Assembly: GCF_003691365.1 (NCBI RefSeq)
Contig: NZ_CP033087.1
Coordinates: 1-64,000 of the forward strand
From: Commensalibacter melissae
GTDB lineage: Bacteria > Pseudomonadota > Alphaproteobacteria > Acetobacterales > Acetobacteraceae
Direction: 5' to 3'
Length of the DNA stretch: 64,000 nt
Part shown: piece after piece, positions 46,501 through 55,339 of the stretch
Position numbering within the stretch: the stretch's first letter is position 1
Layout: each line of letters opens with the position of its first letter
Notes under the pieces: model-generated
The model's database searches: none
Told to the model about the DNA's origin: nothing
The model's input: only the letters and a program-made list of their open reading frames with translations
Program-made: the position numbers and the translations under genes

Positions 46501-48401
46501 CCACACCACGTTTCCTGGCAGGGGGTGATGAAACGGTTTTGGCACTTGATCTTACTAACATGACCAGACAGTCACAGGAATTATCTGTGCGTTTCAAGAC
46601 AGAAGGATTTATTTTTGCAACGCGTTCTGGGGATCAAGCTGTTATATTGGCACCAAATGAACGGAAAACATTAAAAATTCCTGTCCAGGCAAAAACAGGA
46701 TCAGGAGAAGGAAAAATCAGGGTTGATGTTTCAGGAATTGTCTCCAACGGTAAAAAGCAATTATTGAGCCGTTCATGGTCAATTGGAACACGCCCGCCTT
46801 ATGCTGCTCAATTTATAATAGAACAGACTAAACTAAATAAAAAAAGTTGGCAGATATCACCATCAGTCTTGCATAATATCGGGATTTCAGGTCGTGAGGG
46901 GAGACTGAACATAAGTCCTTATCCACCCTTGAATTTATCCAGACAGATTGAGGATTTACAAACTTATCCCTATGAATGTGCCGAACAAACAACAAGTGGA
47001 ATTTATCCTTTCCTCTATGTAAATAAGGATATCTTAAAACAGCTTAATATTAAAAACGAGCTAACCGATCAACAGCGTCATGATGCGATTAATGCAGCGA
47101 TTTTCCATATATTAACGATGCAGCGTTCAAATGGGGGATTTGGGTTATGGAGCAGTGACAGCCCAGAAGAATATTGGTTAACCGTTTATATCACGGATTT
47201 TCTTATTCAGGCACGGGACCGGGGTTATATGATTCCTGAAGATGCCTTGCAAAATGCCTTAAAACGTTTGTTAATATATGTTCAAAACGGCAATGAGATT
47301 GACCCTTATTACAGTCGTGACTTTAATGAATCGCGTTTTACGGTTCAAGCCTATGCTGGATATGTATTGGCACGAACAAAACAGGTACCTTTAGCCGCAT
47401 TAAGAAATCTTTACAATCATCGTAAACAGGCACCATCAGGACTTTCTTTAATTCAATTGTCAGCAGCATTAAAGCTAATGGGAGATGAGGGACGTTCTGC
47501 ACAGACCTTAAATGAAGGTTTACATTATGGGCAACGTGTTCATGATTGGTGGATAGGAGATTATGGAAGTGATATTCGTGATAATGCGTTAATTCTTGCA
47601 CTTTTACAGGATAATCATTTGGTCAGTGATGACGTTGTTATACAAAGGCTGTTTGCTTTAAGTCATCAAATTGAAGATAAAATATATTTGTCTACACAGG
47701 AAAAGAATGCAATTTTTCTGGCAGGATATCGCTATGTTTCAAAATCCGCTAAAAACTGGAAGGTTGAGGTCGACGTGGCAGGGAATCATTATAACCTGAC
47801 AAACCAAAAATCTTTTTTGCAATTCAATGATCAGGAAATGAGACAGATCAATACGCTTCGCCTTGCCAACAAAACGGGAGATGTTGATCTATATCCAAAT
47901 CTCGGTTTATCCGGTTATCCGTTACAGGCTCCTGTACAGGTTCAGAAAAAGGAACTGAACATAGAAAGAGAATTTCTTGATATTTACGGTAATCCAGTGG
48001 ATTTGAAAAATGTCAAAACGGGTGATCTTATATTGGTTAGAATTAAGATATTTTCGTTTTCAAGAATGCATGATGCCTTGGTGGTTGATTTCCTGCCCGC
48101 TGGATTTGAGCTGGAAAATCAAGATCTTTCAAATGCTTCTGTCAATTTGGAAAATGCAGGGGAGGTAATTAAAAAATCTCTTGAAAAAATGCAGGAAGCA
48201 TCCATTCAACATCAAGAATATCGTGATGACCGTTATGTAGCCCAATTGGATCTTACAAATAAAACTGAACTGGTTTATTTGGTCCGTGCGGTGACACCTG
48301 GAAGGTATTACATACCATCGGCAACATTACAGTCGATGTATCAGCCAGGCCGGTTTGCAAGGACCAGTGGCAATATGACATTAATAGTTAAAGCACGTTA
48401 A
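43512..48401 (+). CDS. yfhM: Bacterial alpha-2-macroglobulin (YfhM-like)
   Basis: A 1629-residue secreted protein of the bacterial alpha-2-macroglobulin family. The signal peptide (1-32) has no canonical lipobox (the only nearby Cys is in TVYCNSN), so it may be soluble in the periplasm. MG-type beta domains fill the first ~900 residues (for example FVFGPRDLYRPGETV). The thioester motif ECAEQTTSG (CxEQ) is at about residue 1157, followed by the alpha-helical TED domain and a C-terminal MG domain. It traps proteases and protects the cell envelope. It is paired with pbpC downstream, a conserved combination. Confidence 0.94.
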   Translation: MFEKQRFFAFFICLFICSFFLNSLSVKTVYCNSNVQNSGNEQILKVVDVSEIDRDGWDCLAVTFSSPLNENQNFEEILHLFDAKKGKVDGAWILSEDHQELIFNHLEPNRKLVLTVDAGLKGKDAKILRKEYTAKITTNDLSPNISFASQGSLFPVRLAEGLPVIKLNVNQANVEFFRIKNDQLVNFFEDKESSSSLSNDMISALVDKADLIYTGSFKLNVDKNHRQKILLPISSIKPLQKKGVYFAVMRSAGMYNYSYPVTVFTISDIGISVHRYQDNDQISVFTQSLETGDVLPNVNISALDKKGHIIATAFSDKDGYANLTNMSKARILLATQNGQTSFIQLKSPALDLSDFKIDGDIQHDLQFFVFGPRDLYRPGETVILNALLRDADGQPVQNIPVNAIVYNAEGKKAQNFVWKASETGFYQYQLKLPANAVTGKWSVVVKAGRKELNQYRFAVEDFLPERMGLTLQSENLENSKNNVPLTSRQDLHVKVNGWYLYGAPASHNLLSGSITMHSLRKAVPQLKGFEFGDSQEKGLDKRMDFDEIHLDQLGYGQIKMTNQWQGIRSPVQLITEASLFETGGRPVVRHLTQFVWPAKQLVGIRPLFDSVTSHDKPIRFEVVMADFEGHKLPAKNLKARFIHERHDYYWTYSDDTGWDSHFNKKDVIEDEQLLNIGQNKTAMLTFPSKDWGFYRLEVFNPDTGLTSSYSFETGAVEEAGSEENLRPDQVKVMLDKTAYKAGDIARITLTPPSDGKGYLAVESSGQLLWRQSIQASAKGSSFTLPINSKWLRHDVYITTLIIRPGDRKVGATPKRSVGILHLPLDRQDRKLKLQMKMNSKIEPLTDQKVKVKVTDAYGKPVKDAEVLLSAVDTGVLNITDYKTPDPFRAFFDRKAYNVDQLDVYGKLIEAGQNPLASLAFGGDAMAKGGKLPDTKIKIVTLQPKPIHVNDQGEAEILITVPDFNGELRIMGQVWTAGQFGMAENKITVAAPIVAEMSTPRFLAGGDETVLALDLTNMTRQSQELSVRFKTEGFIFATRSGDQAVILAPNERKTLKIPVQAKTGSGEGKIRVDVSGIVSNGKKQLLSRSWSIGTRPPYAAQFIIEQTKLNKKSWQISPSVLHNIGISGREGRLNISPYPPLNLSRQIEDLQTYPYECAEQTTSGIYPFLYVNKDILKQLNIKNELTDQQRHDAINAAIFHILTMQRSNGGFGLWSSDSPEEYWLTVYITDFLIQARDRGYMIPEDALQNALKRLLIYVQNGNEIDPYYSRDFNESRFTVQAYAGYVLARTKQVPLAALRNLYNHRKQAPSGLSLIQLSAALKLMGDEGRSAQTLNEGLHYGQRVHDWWIGDYGSDIRDNALILALLQDNHLVSDDVVIQRLFALSHQIEDKIYLSTQEKNAIFLAGYRYVSKSAKNWKVEVDVAGNHYNLTNQKSFLQFNDQEMRQINTLRLANKTGDVDLYPNLGLSGYPLQAPVQVQKKELNIEREFLDIYGNPVDLKNVKTGDLILVRIKIFSFSRMHDALVVDFLPAGFELENQDLSNASVNLENAGEVIKKSLEKMQEASIQHQEYRDDRYVAQLDLTNKTELVYLVRAVTPGRYYIPSATLQSMYQPGRFARTSGNMTLIVKAR

Positions 48402-48425
48402 AAAATTAATAAAAAGGTCATAATC

Positions 48426-48467
48426 AGGTGTGCATCAATATATGATGGTGTACGCCTTATTTTTATT
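48426..48467 (+). terminator. Imperfect hairpin between yfhM and pbpC
   Basis: AGGTGTGCATCA at 48426 can pair, with a 3-base bulge, with TGATGGTGTACGCCT, followed by TTATTTTTATT. It may be an attenuator or partial terminator within the yfhM-pbpC pair. The pairing is imperfect. Confidence 0.4.
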
Positions 48468-48475
48468 AGAAATAA

Positions 48476-50818
48476 ATGGTGTATATAGTGCGTGTGATAG
48501 GTCAGATTTACCGAAAAGGGGTAATATTCTGTTTATTTATTTGTATTGGGTTATTTATAGCGGATAAAACCAACCCTCTTCCTTTACCAAATATCAGTTC
48601 TTCTCGTGTCGTTTTGGCAGAGGATGGAACGCCTTTATGGCGTTTTACCAATCAAAAAGGGGTCTGGCGTTATCCTGTTACCATCCAACAGGTTTCTCCA
48701 TATTATATTCAGGCTTTGTTAGCCTATGAAGATCGGTGGTTTTATCATCATCCCGGCATTAATCCTGTCGCTTTGGGCAGGGCTTTTGGACAAGATATTT
48801 ATCATCATCATATCGTATCGGGTGGTAGTACGCTCTCAATGCAGGTTGCCCGTATTGTTGATCCCTGTCCCCATACTTATTTGGGAAAAATTGGGCAGAT
48901 TTTCCGGGCGTTGCAACTTGAATGGCATTTGAATAAAGAACAGATTCTAACCATTTATCTAAATCATGTATCTTATGGGGGAATGGTAGAGGGTATTGCG
49001 GCGGCGAGTTGGACATATCTTGGTAAACCACCGGATCAACTTACCAAAGGAGAGGCAGCCTTGCTGGCTGTTCTACCACAAGCGCCCAGCCGTTTACGAC
49101 CAGATCGTTATCCTGAGCGTGCCAAGAAGGCCCGTGACAAAGTTCTGGAGCGGCTAGCTCAATTCAAGGTATGGTCAAAGAGGGATATTGAGGAAATTAA
49201 AGGGGAAAATGTTTTATTAAGTGAACGTCAGATACCACAATTGGCTCCCTTATTGGCGAGACGATTATCACTTCAGAACAAAGATGCAGTCATCCATAGC
49301 ACTATCAATATAGATATGCAACGTCATTTGGAGGAACTTCTTGAAAATTGGAAAAACCGTTTACCGCCTTATAATTCCGCTGCCATTTTGGTGGTGGATT
49401 CAGCGACAATGCAGGTTAAAGCCTATCTCGGCTCTGTAGATTTACAGGATAAACAGCGTTTTGGTTATGTGGATATGGTAACCGCTATCCGTTCACCCGG
49501 TTCAATATTAAAGCCTTTTCTTTATGGGTTGGCCATGGATGAAGGGCTTATCCATTCTGAATCCTTATTGCAGGATGTGCCAAGACAATCTGGTCATTAT
49601 AGGCCAGAGGATTTTTCTTCTTCATTTGTTGGACCCGTTTCAGTAAGCCAGGCATTGCGAAGATCACTTAATTTACCAGCCGTACAAGTGTTGGAAGTTT
49701 ATGGAGCCAGAAAATACTATGGCAAATTAACAGGTGCCGGTATTGGATTAAAACTGCCTCAAATGGTTGAACCAAATTTGGCAATTATTCTTGGCGGGAT
49801 TGGCACGTCTTTGGAAAATGTTGTTACAGCTTATAGCGCGTTCGCAAGAAAGGGAAAGGTTGCAATGTTACGTTTCAAGAATAATGGATCCATGAGTGAA
49901 CGGCCATTATTGTCTGAAGGTTCAGCCTGGGTTATTCGGAAAATTCTGGAAGGTGAAAGTCCATTGGACAGTAATTTTGATCGGCAGATTTTTCAGCAGG
50001 ATCATTTGGCATGGAAAACAGGGACAAGTTACGGATATAGGGATGCTTGGGCTGTTGGCGTAGGCAAACATTATATAATGGGGGTCTGGATTGGAAGACC
50101 TGATGGCACACCTGTGGCAGGCCAATATGGAATAGCTTCCGCAACCCCCTTATTATTTCAAGTATATGATATGGTCAGAAACCAAGCTTCACAGACGTTT
50201 TCATATAGTATTAAAGATCATGAGCCGGCAACAGTAAGCGTTGCACAGATATGTTGGCCATCTGGACAGATATTGCCTGATAGGGATCAAAATTGCCGAC
50301 AAAAAAGGACCGCATGGATTATAAACCATATAGTTCCACCCACTTTGGAAATGGCCGATCAACCGTTAGGAACGGGTGTCAGCCAAACGGTATGGATCAA
50401 TGAACGAGGATTTCAAGTATCGTCTGATTGTCCAGGAGCCATTGAAAAAAAAATTGATCTGTGGCCAATTGCACTTGAACCTTGGTTGCCCCTTACAGAA
50501 CAGCGTCACAATCGTCTGCCCACACAGGATTTATCCTGTCCCTCCTTATCTTTGATGGAATCTTCTTCCTTGTCCATTATAGGTGTAAAAAACGGAGATC
50601 ATTTACAGTTGCCTCCCAGTAATATGCATCCGTTAACTTTAAAATTATCTGCTCTTGGGGGGACAAAGAAAAAATGGTGGTTCCTAAATGGTTATCTTAT
50701 TCAGGAAACTGATGGAAATCAAAGTTTTGATCATGTTTTTCATAATCATGGAAAGCAACAATTGACGGTAATGGATGAAATGGGAAAAACGGCTCTTGCT
50801 GAATTTACGTTGAATTAA
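48476..50818 (+). CDS. pbpC: Penicillin-binding protein 1C
   Basis: A 780-residue bifunctional cell-wall synthase. Membrane anchor ~12-27; GT51 domain (~45-220) with ALLAYEDRWFYHHPG, GGSTLSMQVARI and LNHVSYGGMVEGI; transpeptidase domain with SxxK in SPGSILKPFLYG, SxN in RSLNLPA and KTG in WKTGTSYGYRDA. The C-terminal ~90 residues form a BiPBP_C domain. PbpC and alpha-2-macroglobulin are usually genetically linked and thought to repair walls after protease attack. The ATG at 48476 was used; weak RBS. Confidence 0.96.
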   Translation: MVYIVRVIGQIYRKGVIFCLFICIGLFIADKTNPLPLPNISSSRVVLAEDGTPLWRFTNQKGVWRYPVTIQQVSPYYIQALLAYEDRWFYHHPGINPVALGRAFGQDIYHHHIVSGGSTLSMQVARIVDPCPHTYLGKIGQIFRALQLEWHLNKEQILTIYLNHVSYGGMVEGIAAASWTYLGKPPDQLTKGEAALLAVLPQAPSRLRPDRYPERAKKARDKVLERLAQFKVWSKRDIEEIKGENVLLSERQIPQLAPLLARRLSLQNKDAVIHSTINIDMQRHLEELLENWKNRLPPYNSAAILVVDSATMQVKAYLGSVDLQDKQRFGYVDMVTAIRSPGSILKPFLYGLAMDEGLIHSESLLQDVPRQSGHYRPEDFSSSFVGPVSVSQALRRSLNLPAVQVLEVYGARKYYGKLTGAGIGLKLPQMVEPNLAIILGGIGTSLENVVTAYSAFARKGKVAMLRFKNNGSMSERPLLSEGSAWVIRKILEGESPLDSNFDRQIFQQDHLAWKTGTSYGYRDAWAVGVGKHYIMGVWIGRPDGTPVAGQYGIASATPLLFQVYDMVRNQASQTFSYSIKDHEPATVSVAQICWPSGQILPDRDQNCRQKRTAWIINHIVPPTLEMADQPLGTGVSQTVWINERGFQVSSDCPGAIEKKIDLWPIALEPWLPLTEQRHNRLPTQDLSCPSLSLMESSSLSIIGVKNGDHLQLPPSNMHPLTLKLSALGGTKKKWWFLNGYLIQETDGNQSFDHVFHNHGKQQLTVMDEMGKTALAEFTLN

Positions 50819-51000
50819 AGGCATGAATTCATAGGATATACTATCAGGTAAAAAATAAATGGATTCATTGAAGATTTGAAATCATATTTATGGCCTTGGT
50901 ATAGATCATCTTCATTCAAGAAAATATCTTGTATCTTTTCATATAATCGTGGAAAACAATTGTTATACACAGGTAATAATTTCAAAGAGAATTATTGGAT

Positions 51001-52548
51001 ATGTATCCGAATCATTTTAAAAAAAACAAGGCATCCATTATTTCATTCCTGTTTTTAATTTTGTGTTTTGCATTATTTTTATATGAAAATATAAAAGGTT
51101 TAGGTTTTTTAAGATTTACAGACGAATCAGGTCATTTTGTAGGTGCACAAGCCATTCATAGAGGCGACAAACTTTACAGGGACTATATAGACTATCATGG
51201 TCCCGTAATTTATATGCTGACATGGATGATGGGATTAATTGTTGGTTTCTCAGAAGTATGGCTGTTGAGGCTTATTTCTTCGTTTAGCGCAATGTTAGCT
51301 GCCCTGTGTTTATTTTTTTCCCCAATTTTTCATTATTTTTGGCAACGTTATCTTGTAACCGCTTTGTGGTTTGGTTTCATTTCAAGTGTCTGGCTTATAC
51401 AGGGTTTATATCTTGATAATTATTGGACATTAGGTGGGTGTTTTGCAGCTATTGGTTTGGTCACTCTTGTTATTCCTATGATTTATGACATAAAGCCGTC
51501 ACGGATACAGGCCTTTACAGGAGGATTTTTTATCACGCTTTTGCCTTTTATTGCCTATCCTTTTGCAATAACCGCCTTTATTTTATTTCTTGTTGTTATC
51601 AATAAAATTTGTATAGATCATAGAAAATATGTTTCGATATTCGTGACAAGTTTGTCGGGGTGTTTGACATCTATCATTATGATGCTTGTCTGGTTAGGTA
51701 TATATGGGGATATAGGTGGAATGGTTGCCTTTCATTTCATCACCAACCAAATGAATTATGCACGATACATTCCCTTCAATTTAAGTAATTTTTTTCTAAG
51801 TTTGATTCCATCTTTTTCCTCTAATCATATTGTTGAAACATTTGCTTTATTTTCGTTTTGTTTTGGGGGGATTATCCTGGTTACAAAAGGAAAATATAAA
51901 ATAAGTGCATGTCTTGTATTGTGCGGGATTCTGGGGTTGCAGGCTCGAGGAAGTATCCTGTTTCAAAATGGTGCTTTCCTTATTGCTTCTGTAACCTTAA
52001 TAATCGTTGCTTTTGTAAAATTAACGGAAGTCAAGCCGGATATTTCCCTGTTTTTCTCTGTCATTTCAACTTTTTGCATCTTTTTTATCATTGATCAATA
52101 TGCAGTATCCTCTCCCAATATTTTAGACAAGCGACAACGTAATGCCTATCAATGGCATGCCTTTCGTGAAGGATATAATGAAGACACGAAAGCAATTTGG
52201 TTTTACGTTGATAAAAACGAAAGAATATTATCTATACCTTATAATCCAGATATTTATATTTTGGCTAACCGTTTGCCCATAAAAAAATATCACGCTTATT
52301 TACCATGGGAGACAGACTACGCTTCACATCCTTGGCACCATTATGAACGGGACCTTTGTAAAGATTTGCTTAAAAATAAGCCACCACTTATTTATTATGA
52401 TCCATCAATAATATGGGGCAAATATATGCCAGATCAGTTCTTGAGTTGCGTATTGATAGTTTTGAAAAATGATTATACCCATATTGCAACGGATTCTTAC
52501 ATTTATGTTCGTAATGATCGTTATAGGGAAAAAGGTAAAATAAATTAG
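51001..52548 (+). CDS. Polytopic GT-C-like membrane protein
   Basis: A 515-residue membrane protein with about 10-11 hydrophobic segments, then a ~120-residue soluble C-terminal domain. Just after the first helix, LRFTDESGHFVGAQAIHRGDKLYRDYIDYHGP places acidic residues in the first periplasmic loop. That is typical of GT-C (ArnT/PMT-like) glycosyltransferases using polyprenyl-phosphate sugars. No specific family is assignable. ATG 51001 (preceded by AAAGAGA) was chosen over TTG 50995. It is followed by a strong terminator hairpin. Confidence 0.7.
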   Translation: MYPNHFKKNKASIISFLFLILCFALFLYENIKGLGFLRFTDESGHFVGAQAIHRGDKLYRDYIDYHGPVIYMLTWMMGLIVGFSEVWLLRLISSFSAMLAALCLFFSPIFHYFWQRYLVTALWFGFISSVWLIQGLYLDNYWTLGGCFAAIGLVTLVIPMIYDIKPSRIQAFTGGFFITLLPFIAYPFAITAFILFLVVINKICIDHRKYVSIFVTSLSGCLTSIIMMLVWLGIYGDIGGMVAFHFITNQMNYARYIPFNLSNFFLSLIPSFSSNHIVETFALFSFCFGGIILVTKGKYKISACLVLCGILGLQARGSILFQNGAFLIASVTLIIVAFVKLTEVKPDISLFFSVISTFCIFFIIDQYAVSSPNILDKRQRNAYQWHAFREGYNEDTKAIWFYVDKNERILSIPYNPDIYILANRLPIKKYHAYLPWETDYASHPWHHYERDLCKDLLKNKPPLIYYDPSIIWGKYMPDQFLSCVLIVLKNDYTHIATDSYIYVRNDRYREKGKIN

Positions 52549-52560
52549 TCGTGTATTGTT

Positions 52561-52594
52561 TAACCATATTAGGGGTATTAGCCTAATATGGTTA
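52561..52594. terminator. Bidirectional terminator before the polyol island
   Basis: Perfect 13-base arms TAACCATATTAGG (52561-52573) and CCTAATATGGTTA (52582-52594) around an 8-base loop, between the convergent GT-C-like gene and the MFS gene. It marks the left edge of the polyol island. Confidence 0.75.
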
Positions 52595-52646
52595 TATTGT
52601 TATATAGCGTCCGGGTGATTGCTGATTGTTGTTACGTTAATTGTAA

Positions 52647-53918
52647 TTAAAAAGGTTTATCAACACCGGGTTGTTTGAGGCGGATAAAATAGGTCATGAT
52701 TGCCGCACAATAATATAAGAAACCAAAAATTATGAAGACGCTAAAATGTCCCAATCCTGTAAAAAGAATGAGAGAAACCAAAGCGGGTCCGCCAAAATTG
52801 CTTAGACCACCACCAAGATTTTGGATGGATACGGCTGCCCCTTTATGTTCAGGTGTTAACATTGGGAAAATGGCTCCCATTGGAACAAAGGCTGTAATGG
52901 TCAGGGCAAAAAACAGGATTCCGCATATGCTAGCCCATATATTTCCGGGAAACCAGACCGGAATAAAATAAAGCAGGATAGTTGCCGTTCCACATCCTAT
53001 AAATCCCGCCCATCGCATTTGCTTTAACCAACCAATACGATCGCCGATAATGCCCCATAGAACATTGGTAAAAGGTTGGATAGGATATATACTAAGGCTG
53101 ATAATTTTCCATTGTTCATCCGTAAAATGTCCACCATGTTCAGACGTGTAGAAAATAGGCATTACGACCGCAAGAATACCAAAAAGGGAAAAGTTACAGA
53201 TCGCACGGGTTATGAGTGCAATTGCCAGATCACGATTATAAAAAACGAGTGAGAGATCTTGGATAATACCTTTAAATTTGTGTTCGAATGAATGAATCTG
53301 ATGATTTTTCTTTTCTATAACGGGCGCCTTGAGAAGGAAAAAGGCGATTGCACCACCTGCAGTTGCCCAGCCTATGGATTGCCATAAAGTGTTGATCTCG
53401 CCAAAGTAACGGACAGAATAAATCGGTAACAAATTTCCGAGAATGCCAAACCCTATGGTGAACATGGACCAGATCCACCCCACCGCCGAGGCAAGCTGGC
53501 TGTCTGGGGTTTCTTTTACAACCCAATAGAAAAATGCATAAAAGAATAAGGGATAAGCAAAACCGCGTAGACCATAGAATAGCAACATCATGTAATAGTT
53601 ATGAGGTATAACTCCGAAAAGCATAAAGGCTGCGTGAAAAACAATCCATGTAATGGCACCAACCATCATGATTTTTTTTGCACCAAATGTTTCAGCTAGA
53701 ACGCCAGAAAGCCAGCTTGAAATTGCAGCGGTTAACCCATAAGCAGCAAAAATAAGGCTGACTTTTTTTTCTGCGAATCCCAGTGTAACAATGTATTTGG
53801 AAAGGAAATTCAGTTCAAGACCGTCGCCAATCATGAAAAGGGCAATGGCAATATACCCCCAAAATAGAGAGACTGGCATTCCCATCATCATACGTGATTT
53901 TGTTTGGATATTATTCAT
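52647..53918 (-). CDS. RbtT/DalT/CsbX-family MFS polyol transporter
   Basis: A 423-residue protein with 12 predicted transmembrane segments. GDGLELNFLSKYIVTLGF at the first helix and AISSWLSGVLAETFGAKKIM place it in the ribitol/arabinitol/CsbX group. It is clearly paralogous to the MFS protein at 58.7 kb (shared AISSWLSGVLAE and AAVSIQNLGGG/AAMSILNFGAG segments). It probably imports a pentitol or tetritol. It lies downstream of the xylitol-dehydrogenase-like gene on the same strand but is separated from it by a terminator hairpin. Confidence 0.85.
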   Translation of the reverse strand: MNNIQTKSRMMMGMPVSLFWGYIAIALFMIGDGLELNFLSKYIVTLGFAEKKVSLIFAAYGLTAAISSWLSGVLAETFGAKKIMMVGAITWIVFHAAFMLFGVIPHNYYMMLLFYGLRGFAYPLFFYAFFYWVVKETPDSQLASAVGWIWSMFTIGFGILGNLLPIYSVRYFGEINTLWQSIGWATAGGAIAFFLLKAPVIEKKNHQIHSFEHKFKGIIQDLSLVFYNRDLAIALITRAICNFSLFGILAVVMPIFYTSEHGGHFTDEQWKIISLSIYPIQPFTNVLWGIIGDRIGWLKQMRWAGFIGCGTATILLYFIPVWFPGNIWASICGILFFALTITAFVPMGAIFPMLTPEHKGAAVSIQNLGGGLSNFGGPALVSLILFTGLGHFSVFIIFGFLYYCAAIMTYFIRLKQPGVDKPF

Positions 53919-53944
53919 AAGTAATCTTTGAGCATGATAAGTTT

Positions 53945-53980
53945 ATAAAAAAAGCCCGAATTGAATTGATTTCGGGCTTT
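53945..53980 (-). terminator. Rho-independent terminator after the xylitol-dehydrogenase-like gene
   Basis: Arms AAAGCCCGAA (53951-53960) and TTCGGGCTTT (53971-53980) form a GC-rich 10-bp stem with a 10-base loop; on the minus strand it is followed by T7. It should stop or attenuate transcripts of the dehydrogenase before the MFS gene. Confidence 0.85.
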
Positions 53981-54006
53981 GTATCGGAATAAAATTCAGA
54001 AGAATC

Positions 54007-55050
54007 TTATTCGGGCATTTCAATTTGCAATTTTACATCAGTAGGTTGTGCTGATGCGGCCCGTTCAAAAGCCTCGATACTTTTTGAGAATGGATAAACT
54101 CCAGAAATTAATGGCTTGATATCAATCTTTCCAGAAGCAATCAGATTAATGGTCCGGTCATAAACATGTGCATATCGAAAGATTGTTTCCATATGTATTT
54201 CCTTTGCTTGTGCAGTAACAAGATCAAAGGGGATCTTGTCAACGGGCATCCCTACAAATACTATGGTTCCACCAGGGCGGACACAGGCCAATACGGTGTC
54301 ATAAGCGGAGGGATGTCCTGAAGCCTCAAAAACGACATCTGCCCCCCAGTCTTTACCGCATTCCGCCTTGACTCTTTCCTCTACGGATTCATTTTTCAAA
54401 TTAATTGGGATAATGCCATGATATTGTTTGGCAATATCCAGTTTGGGTTGAGCAAGATCAGAGATGAAAACCTTGCTTGCGCCAGAGGCAAGTGCGGCAA
54501 GTGCGGTCAGAATACCAATTGGACCACATCCTGTCACTAAACAGATATCGCCAGGTTTTAATCGGGCTTTTACGGCAGCCTGAACGCCAATGGCAAGAGG
54601 TTCAACAAAGGCACCTTCCTCGAAAGATACGTTGTCGGGCAGTTTAAATGTAAAAGCAGCGGGATGTACCACCGTTTCCGTTAAGCATCCATGAACGGGT
54701 GGGGTTGCCCAGAACACGACGTCAGGATCAACATTGTAAATACCGAGTTTTGTTGCGCGTGAGTGTGGATTGGGTATGCCGGGCTCCATACATACACGAT
54801 CCCCAACCTTTAAATTTTCAACATTTTTGCCTGTCTCAATAACAATACCAGAAGCCTCGTGCCCGAGCACCATTGGTTGATTTACGATAAAAGGGCCAAT
54901 TTTTCCATGTGTGTAGTAATGTACATCACTTCCACAAATACCAACATTACGTATTTTTATTTTAACGTCATTATCCCCTACTGTAGAGGGTAAATCAATG
55001 TTACGGATACTTAATTTGCCTTTTTCTTCAAGTACAAGAGCTTGAGCCAT
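54007..55050 (-). CDS. Zinc-dependent polyol dehydrogenase, xylitol-dehydrogenase-like
   Basis: A 347-residue MDR-family dehydrogenase. Catalytic zinc ligands are in [10 protein letters not shown] and MVLGHEASG, with the Glu of FVEPLAIGV. The NAD-binding Rossmann motif is [15 protein letters not shown]. It resembles xylitol/sorbitol dehydrogenases. The four-Cys structural zinc lobe is missing: the region reads [18 protein letters not shown], as in the known acetic acid bacterial xylitol dehydrogenase type. The ATG at 55050 with AAGGA upstream was chosen over an earlier in-frame start. Likely oxidises a polyol to a ketose. Confidence 0.88.
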   Translation of the reverse strand: MAQALVLEEKGKLSIRNIDLPSTVGDNDVKIKIRNVGICGSDVHYYTHGKIGPFIVNQPMVLGHEASGIVIETGKNVENLKVGDRVCMEPGIPNPHSRATKLGIYNVDPDVVFWATPPVHGCLTETVVHPAAFTFKLPDNVSFEEGAFVEPLAIGVQAAVKARLKPGDICLVTGCGPIGILTALAALASGASKVFISDLAQPKLDIAKQYHGIIPINLKNESVEERVKAECGKDWGADVVFEASGHPSAYDTVLACVRPGGTIVFVGMPVDKIPFDLVTAQAKEIHMETIFRYAHVYDRTINLIASGKIDIKPLISGVYPFSKSIEAFERAASAQPTDVKLQIEMPE

Positions 55051-55118
55051 GAAATGTTCCTTACTGGAATAAACATATAAAATACACAATTATGTTACCA
55101 ATATTCCGTAAGTATGAA

Positions 55119-55138
55119 AAATAACAAATGTGTTATTT
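55119..55138. promoter_or_regulatory. Candidate operator, inverted repeat in the divergent polyol promoter region
   Basis: AAATAACA (55119-55126) and TGTTATTT (55131-55138) are perfect 8-base arms with a 4-base spacer. The site lies ~70 bases upstream of the dehydrogenase start, between it and the divergent Gfo/Idh gene. Its size fits a LacI/DeoR/GntR-type binding site; no regulator gene is nearby to test this. Confidence 0.4.
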
Positions 55139-55222
55139 CAAAGTAATTTCATTCTATTTATAAAAGATTGAAATAGCAATTTTTAATAAAAAAATATTTG
55201 TTCGTAATTATAAATAGTTTTA

Positions 55223-55252
55223 TTGTTATTACAGTTCAGTAGTTTATATAAC
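55223..55252 (+). promoter_or_regulatory. Possible promoter for the Gfo/Idh gene
   Basis: TTGTTA at 55223-55228 and either TATATA (16-base gap) or TATAAC (18-base gap) ending at 55252 resemble a sigma-70 promoter about 90 bases before the ATG. The DNA is AT-rich, so this is tentative. Confidence 0.35.
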
Positions 55253-55339
55253 TATTACATTTAATTGGATAATGACAGAAATATTTTATTTATTTTTTTG
55301 TCATTTTGTTTAAATAAAAAATTCCAAGAAAAGAGTTCG

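Noticed and set aside
50876-51058. 60-residue ORF before the GT-C-like gene
   Set aside because: It begins at TTG without RBS and overlaps the start of the membrane protein in another frame.
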